Source: an uncultured Streptococcus sp.
Lineage (GTDB): Bacteria > Bacillota > Bacilli > Lactobacillales > Aerococcaceae
Reading direction: 5' to 3'
NCBI GenBank assembly: GCA_916049935.1
Contig: CAJZJI010000054.1
Location: 1-6,009 of the forward strand
DNA length: 6,009 nucleotides
The notes under the pieces were generated by a model. That model had not been told where the DNA came from, did no database searches, and saw only the letters and a program-made list of their open reading frames with translations. Of this stretch, positions 1-5,591 are shown in pieces. The first letter of the stretch is position 1, and each line of letters opens with the position of its first letter. A program made the position numbers and the translations under genes.

Positions 1-14
1 TGCTCTTCCGATCT
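1..14. other. Residual Illumina adapter sequence (not genomic)
   Basis: The first 14 bases, TGCTCTTCCGATCT, equal the 3' end of the Illumina TruSeq index-read (read 2) adapter. The last 13 are shared with the read 1 adapter, but the leading T fits only read 2. The join to real coding sequence is at base 15. By chance the adapter reads in frame with the transporter downstream and adds a false Cys-Ser-Ser-Asp start, so these residues should not be included in the protein. That it sits exactly at the window edge implies an untrimmed contig end. Confidence 0.93.
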
Positions 15-15
15 A

Positions 16-1101
16 CAAACTGTAGTAACTAAATCTGCCCAAAGCTGTTTAACAAATGATCCTAAGCAACGTCCAACATTTGGTATTTACGACGGTATCT
101 ATAACGCTACATTATTCGCGTTAGTACCAGGTTTTGTTGCTCAACATTTAGTTCCAAAATATGGCGGTTTTACTGCTGAATTATTCCAAGAATTATGGAT
201 TTATATTGCTCCAGTTACTTTCATCTTCACATGGTTAGCAATTTTTGCTCTTAAAGATAAAGACCGTACAGAGTTCTTCGGTACTGGTGAACCTGTTAAA
301 GTTACTTTCAGAGACTACTGGGATGTATTAAAAAATAACCGAGCTATCCAAATGCTAGTAGTATCTGCATCAACAGATAAATTAGCAGCTTTGGTTACTA
401 CTAATGCTACAGTATCGGTTATTATCTTTGGTATTATTTGTGGAAACTATAAATTACTTAATACATTTAACCAATATACATTAATTCCTAAGATTTTAAT
501 TATGATTCTTGGAGTTAAATTTATTGCACAAAAACTTGGACAAAGAAAAGCATTATTATTAGGTTCATGGGCTGGTATTATTCTTTATGGATTACTATTT
601 GGGTTATTCTACGTAGCAGATCCTTCAACGTTCTCACTACCTGGAGCTGAAGGGTTCACAGGATTATCATTCTTCACAATTGCGTTCTTAACATTATTTA
701 TCTTAGCTCAAGGTGCGAATGGTTTAGCAGGGACAATGGTAATTCCTATGACAGCTGACTGTGCGGATTACGAAGTATATCGTTCAGGGCGTTACGTTCC
801 TGGTTTGATGGGAACTTTATTCAGTGCAGTTGATAAAATTGTTTCTTCATTCGGTTCTGCATTTGTAGGTATCCTATGTGCGTCTATCGGTTTTACTGAA
901 CAATTACCTCAAGTCGATACACCATTAACACCAGAATTGAAATTTATCGGTTTAGTGATGTTCTGTGGATTCGTTATATTTGGATACATCTGTAACATTA
1001 TCGCAATGAAATTCTACCCATTAAACAAAGAGAAAATGGAAGAAATTCAAAGTGAAATCGCTCGTATTAAAGCTGAGACATTAGCAAAACAAAATGCATA
1101 A
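16..1101 (+). CDS. GPH-family (MFS_2) sugar/glucuronide:cation symporter, N-terminus missing
   Basis: This is an inner-membrane symporter of the glycoside-pentoside-hexuronide family (relatives: UidB/GusB, MelB, XynB), which imports glycosides with Na+ or H+. The frame is open from the contig edge and 361 residues remain. Family members usually have about 450-500, so roughly the first 100 residues (the first membrane helices) are lost. Visible family marks are a TNDPKQRPTFG segment near residues 18-28, a central cytoplasmic stretch around KDKDRTEFF after a helix rich in Trp/Phe/Ile, the loop AQKLGQRKA near residues 171-179, and the GPH hallmark TADCADYEVYRSGR at about 246-259 followed by a Lys-containing helix. 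It ends in a charged cytoplasmic tail (KEKMEEIQSEIARIKAE). The Met codon at 352 is internal, since conserved sequence continues in frame upstream. The hydrolases start 58 bp downstream, and their beta-glucuronidase suggests glucuronides as cargo. The substrate is inferred from context. Confidence 0.93.
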   Translation, partial: QTVVTKSAQSCLTNDPKQRPTFGIYDGIYNATLFALVPGFVAQHLVPKYGGFTAELFQELWIYIAPVTFIFTWLAIFALKDKDRTEFFGTGEPVKVTFRDYWDVLKNNRAIQMLVVSASTDKLAALVTTNATVSVIIFGIICGNYKLLNTFNQYTLIPKILIMILGVKFIAQKLGQRKALLLGSWAGIILYGLLFGLFYVADPSTFSLPGAEGFTGLSFFTIAFLTLFILAQGANGLAGTMVIPMTADCADYEVYRSGRYVPGLMGTLFSAVDKIVSSFGSAFVGILCASIGFTEQLPQVDTPLTPELKFIGLVMFCGFVIFGYICNIIAMKFYPLNKEKMEEIQSEIARIKAETLAKQNA

Positions 1102-1108
1102 TTAATCA

Positions 1109-1140
1109 ACGCTCCGTAAGCTAGACAGTTTACGGAGCGT
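1109..1140 (+). other. Strong intergenic hairpin without a T-tract
   Basis: The arms at 1109-1121 and 1128-1140 form a 13-bp stem: 11 perfect pairs (ACGCTCCGTAA against TTACGGAGCGT), one G-U and a closing C-G, with a 6-nt loop. It starts 7 bases after the transporter stop and ends 6 bases before the ribosome binding site of the GH3 gene. The following bases are CATTATAGG, so the T-run of an intrinsic terminator is absent. It may therefore act as an mRNA 3'-end stabiliser or processing site that sets transporter against hydrolase levels, or as a weak terminator. The structure is seen; the role is inferred. Confidence 0.75.
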
Positions 1141-1146
1141 CATTAT

Positions 1147-1152
1147 AGGAGG
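1147..1152 (+). promoter_or_regulatory. Ribosome binding site of the GH3 gene
   Basis: AGGAGG is a complete Shine-Dalgarno core with 7 bases to the ATG at 1160. It fixes that start codon and predicts strong translation, independent of the upstream transporter. Confidence 0.9.
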
Positions 1153-1159
1153 AAGTAAA

Positions 1160-2884
1160 ATGGCAAGATTAGTAGATTTATCAAAAAAACCTTATAACTT
1201 GAATCCAAGTCAAATTGAATGGGTGGAGTCAACCATTAAAGGCATGACAGACGAAGAGAAAGTAGGACAATTATTTACAAACTTGTTCTTTTTCGGAGGG
1301 GATGCTTTTAGCGGAAACAATTTAAGCAATAAAGAGATTCTAGAAAAATATCATATCGGCGGTGTTCGTTATATGAACGGTAGCCCTGAAGATGTTCAAG
1401 GGTTGATTAATGATCTTCAATCTCAAACAAAAATCCCATTATTAGTGGCAGCTAACTGCGATTCTGGTGGTGACGGTGCCGTTAAAGGTGGTACTTATAT
1501 TTCTTCAGGTGCTCAATCTGAAGCAAGTCGTGATCCTTGGGTTCCTTATCATGCAGGACTAGTATCTGCTCGTGAAGAGACTGCTCTTGGGGTAAACGTA
1601 AACTTTGACCCATGCGTGGACATTTTACAAAACTGGAGAAATACAATCGTTAATACACGTGCGTACGGAACTACTGCAGAAGATGTTATTAAATATACAA
1701 ACGCGTATGTAGAAGGTCTAAAATCCGAACGTGAAGTAGTTTGCTGTGTGAAACACTTCCCTGGAGATGGAACTGAAGAACGTGACCAACACTTAATTTT
1801 AGGTGTGAATGAATTATCAGTAGAAGAGTGGGATAATTCATTTGGTAAAGTGTATCGCAACCATATTGAAAATGGTGTTGAAATGATTATGGCAGGACAT
1901 ATCGCATTGCCTGAATATCAAAAAGCACTTCGTCCCGGTCTTGAAGATAAAGATGTTATGCCAGCAACACTTGCTGAAGAATTAATTCAAGATTTACTAA
2001 AAGAAAAACTAGATTTCAACGGAATGGTGATTACAGATGCCAGCCACATGTTAGGAATGACAAGTGCTATGCGTCGTGAGGATTATGTTCCAGGAGCAAT
2101 TGCTGCAGGATGTGACATGTTCTTATTCTTCAACAATATGGAAGAAGACTTTAACTTCATGTTAAAAGGATATCACAATGGAGTCATTACTGAAGAACGT
2201 ATGACAGATGCTCTTCGTCGTATTTTAGGATTGAAAGCAAAATTAAATCTTCCTGAAAAACAAGCAAACGGAACATTGTTAAAAGCTAAGAAAGAGTTAG
2301 AAGTTATTGGTTGTGCTGAACACTTAGAATGGCAAAAAGAAGCGGCTGACCGCGGAATCACTCTTGTTAAAGATACGCAACAAAACTTACCGATTAATCC
2401 AGTGGATCATAAACGCGTACGCTTGTATTACTTAGAGGGTGAAAAAGGTGGAATCATGGCTAATGATGATTCAGTTTTAAACCGCTTCGTAGATGAATTA
2501 ACTAGTCGTGGATATGAAGTAACGGTTAATGATGGAAATAGTCGTATCAAAGGGCGTACACTAGAGTATAGAGATACAGTTGATTTAGCGCTAGTGGTTG
2601 CAAACGTAATTGGTTATGGTGCACAAAATAACTACCGTATTCAATGGAAGACAGCTATGTCGAATGAAGTACCTTGGTATGTACATGAAGCGCCAACTGT
2701 ATTTGTGTCTACAAACTTTACAACTCATTTACATGATGCAACAATGGTTAAAACATTTGTGAATGCTTACCATGGGAATGAGAATACAGTCAAAGCTGTA
2801 ATCGATAAACTTGAAGGGAAGTCTGAATTCAAGGGAACTCCAAATGAGTTAGTGTGGACAGAAAAATGGCAAGCTAAATTATAG
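1160..2884 (+). CDS. Glycoside hydrolase family 3, NagZ/Nag3-like beta-N-acetylhexosaminidase
   Basis: A 574-residue, two-domain GH3 enzyme without a signal peptide, so it should act in the cytoplasm on imported sugars. Residues about 25-365 form the TIM-barrel domain (GMTDEEKVGQLF at 28-39; NFDPCVDI at 148-155; NTRAYG at 165-170; AGHIALP at 245-251). A smaller alpha/beta-sandwich domain runs from about 395 (GITLVKD) to about 560. The NagZ signature is present: KHFPGDG at 198-204, four residues, then Asp209-Gln-His211, the Asp-His dyad that serves as general acid/base in this branch. Asp293 in ITDASHM is the expected nucleophile. The usual His or Leu after KHFPG is Asp203, and the usual Ser/Thr between Asp and His is Gln210, so this is a divergent subgroup. 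The gene ends 15 bp before uidA, which implies co-transcription. Natural substrate is uncertain: an N-acetylhexosaminide from a glucuronate-containing oligosaccharide is the contextual guess. Some Nag3-type enzymes work as phosphorylases. Confidence 0.9.
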   Translation: MARLVDLSKKPYNLNPSQIEWVESTIKGMTDEEKVGQLFTNLFFFGGDAFSGNNLSNKEILEKYHIGGVRYMNGSPEDVQGLINDLQSQTKIPLLVAANCDSGGDGAVKGGTYISSGAQSEASRDPWVPYHAGLVSAREETALGVNVNFDPCVDILQNWRNTIVNTRAYGTTAEDVIKYTNAYVEGLKSEREVVCCVKHFPGDGTEERDQHLILGVNELSVEEWDNSFGKVYRNHIENGVEMIMAGHIALPEYQKALRPGLEDKDVMPATLAEELIQDLLKEKLDFNGMVITDASHMLGMTSAMRREDYVPGAIAAGCDMFLFFNNMEEDFNFMLKGYHNGVITEERMTDALRRILGLKAKLNLPEKQANGTLLKAKKELEVIGCAEHLEWQKEAADRGITLVKDTQQNLPINPVDHKRVRLYYLEGEKGGIMANDDSVLNRFVDELTSRGYEVTVNDGNSRIKGRTLEYRDTVDLALVVANVIGYGAQNNYRIQWKTAMSNEVPWYVHEAPTVFVSTNFTTHLHDATMVKTFVNAYHGNENTVKAVIDKLEGKSEFKGTPNELVWTEKWQAKL

Positions 2885-2887
2885 AAA

Positions 2888-2892
2888 GAGGG
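2888..2892 (+). promoter_or_regulatory. Ribosome binding site of uidA
   Basis: GAGGG lies 7 bases before the ATG at 2900, inside the 15-bp gap after the GH3 stop codon. It supports the 2900 start over the out-of-frame ATG at 2893, which is too close to the site to be used. Confidence 0.8.
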
Positions 2893-2899
2893 ATGGTCG

Positions 2900-4702
2900 A
2901 TGTTATATCCAGTTTTAAATGCAAAGAGAAAACGTTATTCGTTAGATGGGATTTGGAATTTTAAGCAAGGTGAATACGTCCCAGGAGTGGATCCACGACT
3001 TTCTGCTGATGACTTAATGGTCGTACCAAGTTCATTTAATGATGTAGCAGTGGAATCTGAAAAAAGATATTTTATTGGAGATAACTGGTATGAGCGTACT
3101 TTTGCGGTCCCTTCTTTCGAATCAGATGAAGAATTAGTGCTTCGTTTTGGTTCTGTAACCCATCAAGCGAAAGTATATGTGAATGGTCAATTATTAGGAG
3201 AACATATCGGTGGGTTTACACCATTTGAAGTTCGTATTCCTGAAGAATTGACAAGAAAAAAAGAATTATTAATTAGTGTTTGTGCCAACAATATTTTAGA
3301 TCATACTACTTTACCAGTCGGCAACTATTCTGAAGAAGTATTACCGGACGGCACTGTGAAGAAGAAAGTTTCAGAGAATTTCGACTTCTTTAACTATGCT
3401 GGGATTCAACGTCCTGTTCAATTATTAGTTCTTCCTAAAGCGCGTATTGAAGATATTGTAGTTACTTACGATGTTCATGAAAATGATGCGACTGTAAGAG
3501 TAACGGTAGAACATACTGCTAATGGTGGAACTTCGAAAGTAACACTTTTAGACGAAAATGGCGAAGTGGTAGCTAAGGGTGAGGCAGGGGCTGAACTTGA
3601 GATAGTCAATGTTCGTCGTTGGGAAGTATTAGATGCTTACCTTTATACAGCAAAAGTTGAGTTTTTTGCTGGAGAAGAGTTAGTTGATGAATATGAAGAA
3701 CTATTTGGAGTTCGTACGGTTCGTGTTGAAAATGGTCAGTTCTTAGTAAACGACAAACCGATATACTTCAAAGGATTCGGGAAACACGAAGATAGTTACG
3801 TGAACGGTCGTGGTTTTAACGAAGCAGTAAACTTAATGGATTTGAATTTAATGAAGAATATGGGGGCTAACTCATATAGAACGGCTCACTATCCATATTC
3901 TGAAGAGATGATGCGTTTATCAGATCGTATGGGATTCCTAGTGATTGATGAAGTTCCAGCAGTCGGTTTGTTTGCAAACTTTACTGCTGCTCTAAGTATG
4001 AATAGAGGAGGAACTAAACCGATTAAGACATGGGAATTCTATCAAACAATGGAAAATCACAAACTTGCACTTAAAGAATTAGTGGCTCGTGATAAGAACC
4101 ATGCATGTGTTGTGTTATGGAGTGTCGCGAACGAACCAGATGGTGCTGGTGAAGGTGCGGATAAATACTTCGAGCCTTTAGTCAAATATGTGAAAGAGTT
4201 AGATCCGCAAAAACGTCCAACAACTGTTGTGAATATTATGATGGCAACACCAGAACAGGATTTAATTTCTCCATTGATTGATGTGCTTTGCTTGAATCGT
4301 TATTACGGTTGGTATCTTAACCATGGGGATATTGAAGGTGCACGCGTAGGGCTTCGTAAAGAGTTGAAGGAATGGCAAGAAAAATATCCAGATAAACCAA
4401 TCATTATGACAGAATACGGTGCAGATACTTTACCTGGCTATCATTCAAATTGGGATGTTCCGTATACAGAAGAGTATCAAGAACGATTCCATCAAATGAG
4501 TCATGAAGTATTTGATGAGCTCGAAAACTTTGTGGGTGAACATGTTTGGAACTTTGCGGACTTTGAAACAAACAGTTACGCGTTAATTCGTATCCAAGGA
4601 AACCACAAAGGTTTATTCACAAGGGATAGAAATCCAAAATCAATTGTTAAATTATTTAGAAACCGTTGGAATGCTATTCCAGACTATAACTACAAAAAAT
4701 AG
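2900..4702 (+). CDS. uidA: Beta-glucuronidase, glycoside hydrolase family 2
   Basis: Hydrolyses beta-D-glucuronides to glucuronate plus aglycone or sugar. At 600 residues it is full length (E. coli UidA has 603) and has no signal peptide, so it is cytoplasmic. Domain order is the GH2 jelly-roll (about 12-178), the immunoglobulin-like domain (about 180-274) and the TIM barrel (about 276-595). The acid/base is Glu412 in the VANEPD segment and the nucleophile Glu505 in MTEYGAD, equivalent to E. coli Glu413 and Glu504. Uronate recognition is explained by Arg564 and the Asn568-x-Lys570 motif, and by FDFFNYAG at 161-168 and NRYYGWY at 466-472. These separate it from beta-galactosidases. Between VIDE (348-351) and KELVARDKNH (391-400) it carries an insert almost as long as the active-site Loop 1 of E. 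coli UidA, so it belongs to the Loop 1 class that handles small glucuronides. It follows the GH3 gene by 15 bp and shares its transcript. Confidence 0.96.
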   Translation: MLYPVLNAKRKRYSLDGIWNFKQGEYVPGVDPRLSADDLMVVPSSFNDVAVESEKRYFIGDNWYERTFAVPSFESDEELVLRFGSVTHQAKVYVNGQLLGEHIGGFTPFEVRIPEELTRKKELLISVCANNILDHTTLPVGNYSEEVLPDGTVKKKVSENFDFFNYAGIQRPVQLLVLPKARIEDIVVTYDVHENDATVRVTVEHTANGGTSKVTLLDENGEVVAKGEAGAELEIVNVRRWEVLDAYLYTAKVEFFAGEELVDEYEELFGVRTVRVENGQFLVNDKPIYFKGFGKHEDSYVNGRGFNEAVNLMDLNLMKNMGANSYRTAHYPYSEEMMRLSDRMGFLVIDEVPAVGLFANFTAALSMNRGGTKPIKTWEFYQTMENHKLALKELVARDKNHACVVLWSVANEPDGAGEGADKYFEPLVKYVKELDPQKRPTTVVNIMMATPEQDLISPLIDVLCLNRYYGWYLNHGDIEGARVGLRKELKEWQEKYPDKPIIMTEYGADTLPGYHSNWDVPYTEEYQERFHQMSHEVFDELENFVGEHVWNFADFETNSYALIRIQGNHKGLFTRDRNPKSIVKLFRNRWNAIPDYNYKK

Positions 4703-4719
4703 TGAGTACTTTTCGTATG

Positions 4720-4763
4720 CTATTCTAATGGTTTGAGCTATAGAGTGAGAACTGTTAGAATAG
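4720..4763 (+). other. Long imperfect hairpin between uidA and gntR
   Basis: The arms at 4720-4734 and 4749-4763 pair over 15 positions with no mismatch if three G-U pairs are allowed. The outer nine pairs are perfect (CTATTCTAA against TTAGAATAG), and the loop is 14 nt. No T-run follows on either strand, so a standard intrinsic terminator is not supported. As DNA, the perfect 9-bp arms could be a protein-binding palindrome, since the right arm overlaps the candidate -10 box of gntR. As RNA it could protect the 3' end of the uidA message. Confidence 0.6.
4733..4761 (+). promoter_or_regulatory. Candidate SigA promoter for the GntR regulator
   Basis: TTGAGC (4733-4738; 4 of 6 matches to the -35 consensus), a 17-bp spacer and TAGAAT (4756-4761; 5 of 6 to the -10 consensus) stand in the 91-bp gap upstream of the regulator. 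A start near 4768 would give a short leader of about 25 nt. The promoter overlaps the inverted repeat at 4720-4763. The -35 match is modest, and read-through from the uidA operon is an alternative source of expression. Confidence 0.45.
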
Positions 4764-4782
4764 GTTCGAAAAAGTGACGAAT

Positions 4783-4787
4783 GGGGA
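4783..4787 (+). promoter_or_regulatory. Weak ribosome binding site of gntR
   Basis: GGGGA lies 6 bases before the ATG at 4794. It is a poorer match than the sites of the enzyme genes, as expected for a regulator needed at low level, and it is the only site close enough to decide the start. Confidence 0.6.
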
Positions 4788-4793
4788 ATAGAT

Positions 4794-5474
4794 ATGAAAG
4801 AGAAAACTGTTTCTTTAGTGGAACAAACCGCAAATAGAATTGTCGAATATTTTGAAAAAAATGATTTAAAAGTCGGAGACAAGTTGCCGAATGAATATAC
4901 ATTGGCACAAGATTTAGAAGTGGGTCGTAGTACGTTGCGTGAAGCGGTGAAAATGTTAGTTTCAAAGAATATCTTGGAAGTACGTCAAGGCTCTGGAACT
5001 TATATTACGAGTTTAACGGAGACTGTAATAGATCCATTAGGTTTTGGTGAAATCGATAATCATATGAAGTTGACACAAGACTTATTTGAAGTGCGCTTCT
5101 TGATTGAGCCTCAGATGGCGAGTCTTGCCGCGCAGCATATTACGGATAAAGAAGTGGCTGTTCTAGAAAGGCTTGAAAAGGCCTTGGAAAAAGAAATCCA
5201 TTCGGATGGAGATATTCACTTTGAACTGGATATTCAATTTCATAGTGCGATTGCTGAGGCTAGTCGTAATGTAGCTATGCAGCAACTGATTCCAATTATT
5301 ATTCAATCGATTAAGTTGTATAATGATTTCTTTACAAGTGAGCAAAGCAAAGCAAATACGATTCGTGCTCATAGAGAAATTGTAAGAGCGATTAAAAATC
5401 GAGATGCTGTCGCTGCCAGAGACGCGATGTTACTGCATTTAGCAGATAATAGACGCACATTATCGTATAATTAA
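4794..5474 (+). CDS. GntR-family transcriptional regulator, FadR subfamily (FCD domain)
   Basis: A 226-residue DNA-binding regulator of typical length. Residues about 5-73 are the GntR winged helix-turn-helix (KVGDKLPNEYTLAQDLEVGRS, split here as 26-45, then TLREAVKML; the wing is RQGSGTYI at 64-71). Residues about 93-220 form the all-helical FCD effector domain, opening with LFEVRFLIEP. The four expected metal ligands can be seen: Asp146 and His150 (in LDIQFH), His193 (in RAHREIV) and His215 (in LLHLADN), so it probably binds its ligand through a divalent metal. Members of this subfamily beside uronate genes (UxuR, ExuR) are repressors released by a hexuronate or pathway intermediate. By position it should control the flanking glucuronidase operon and eda; palindromic candidate operators lie just downstream around the eda promoter. 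Effector and targets are inferred. Confidence 0.94.
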   Translation: MKEKTVSLVEQTANRIVEYFEKNDLKVGDKLPNEYTLAQDLEVGRSTLREAVKMLVSKNILEVRQGSGTYITSLTETVIDPLGFGEIDNHMKLTQDLFEVRFLIEPQMASLAAQHITDKEVAVLERLEKALEKEIHSDGDIHFELDIQFHSAIAEASRNVAMQQLIPIIIQSIKLYNDFFTSEQSKANTIRAHREIVRAIKNRDAVAARDAMLLHLADNRRTLSYN

Positions 5475-5486
5475 ATCGTCTGATGA
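5475..5486. promoter_or_regulatory. Candidate distal operator (TCGTCTGATGA)
   Basis: The 11-mer at 5476-5486 is a palindrome around a central T with one mismatched pair. Its first ten bases repeat exactly at 5528-5537, and the centre-to-centre distance is 52 bp, close to five helical turns, putting both copies on the same DNA face. It is also the left part of a 7-bp inverted repeat, ATCGTCT (5475-5481) against AGACGAT (5490-5496). It is likely to be an upstream binding site of the adjacent GntR protein. Confidence 0.5.
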
Positions 5487-5514
5487 AATAGACGATATCA
5501 ACCGAATATTGTCA

Positions 5515-5543
5515 TTGACACTAAAAGTCGTCTGATGTATCAT
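5515..5543 (+). promoter_or_regulatory. SigA promoter of eda
   Basis: A perfect -35 box TTGACA (5515-5520), an ideal 17-bp spacer and TATCAT (5538-5543; 5 of 6) make this the best promoter in the window. Transcription should start near 5550, giving a leader of about 42 nt before the eda ATG. A candidate operator fills most of the spacer, so this strong promoter is probably held down by a repressor. Confidence 0.8.
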
Positions 5544-5571
5544 AGAGATAACAGATGACTTTTATTTTTTT
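5523..5571 (+). terminator. Terminator-like hairpin with T-tract after gntR, nested with the eda promoter
   Basis: Arms AAAAGTCGTCTG (5523-5534) and CAGATGACTTTT (5552-5563) pair over 12 positions with one G-U. The loop can fold further (TATC 5538-5541 with GATA 5547-5550). ATTTTTTT follows at 5564-5571. The form is that of an intrinsic terminator for transcripts coming from gntR or uidA. The eda -10 box lies in the loop and the predicted start near 5550 is after the left arm, so transcripts made from the eda promoter would lack that arm and escape termination. The stem is only moderately GC-rich, so efficiency is uncertain. Confidence 0.6.
5528..5538. promoter_or_regulatory. Candidate core operator in the eda promoter spacer (TCGTCTGATGT)
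   Basis: The exact 10-bp repeat of the distal site lies between the -35 and -10 boxes and touches the first base of the -10 box. A protein bound here would block RNA polymerase, the usual geometry for GntR-family repressors. The palindrome is imperfect, with two mismatched pairs. The downstream segment 5552-5558 holds a reverse-strand half site, TCATCTG. Confidence 0.55.
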
Positions 5572-5576
5572 GCGAA

Positions 5577-5582
5577 AAGGAG
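5577..5582 (+). promoter_or_regulatory. Ribosome binding site of eda
   Basis: AAGGAG with 9 bases to the ATG at 5592, a strong site that supports the chosen start. Confidence 0.85.
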
Positions 5583-5591
5583 AAAAAGCTT

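Noticed and set aside
352..1101. Transporter starting at the ATG at 352
   Set aside because: The same frame is open to base 1 and encodes conserved GPH sequence (TNDPKQRPTFG and membrane helices) upstream; no ribosome binding site precedes 352.
1109..1140. Rho-independent terminator after the transporter gene
   Set aside because: The stem is strong but CATTATAGG follows instead of a T-run, and the hydrolase genes downstream show no separate promoter in the 58-bp gap.
1549..1860. Reverse-strand 103-codon open frame inside the GH3 gene
   Set aside because: It is antisense to conserved catalytic sequence, has no recognisable domain or ribosome binding site, and has a Ser/Thr/Phe-rich composition typical of shadow frames.
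3118..3132. Another operator-like match (ATCAGATGA) inside uidA
   Set aside because: Only one half of the palindrome fits; it encodes Ser-Asp-Glu in ordinary coding sequence and is far from any promoter.
4652..4965. Two overlapping reverse-strand open frames across the uidA-gntR gap
   Set aside because: They run antisense to the end of uidA and to the GntR DNA-binding domain, overlap each other, and look like low-complexity shadow translations without recognisable motifs.
5163..5372. Reverse-strand 69-codon open frame inside gntR
   Set aside because: It is antisense to the FCD domain with its conserved metal ligands; no family features are visible.
5466..5471. Perfect TATAAT at the end of gntR as a promoter -10 box
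   Set aside because: The position 17 bp upstream reads CAGATA, not a -35 box, and the much better TTGACA/TATCAT pair lies downstream.
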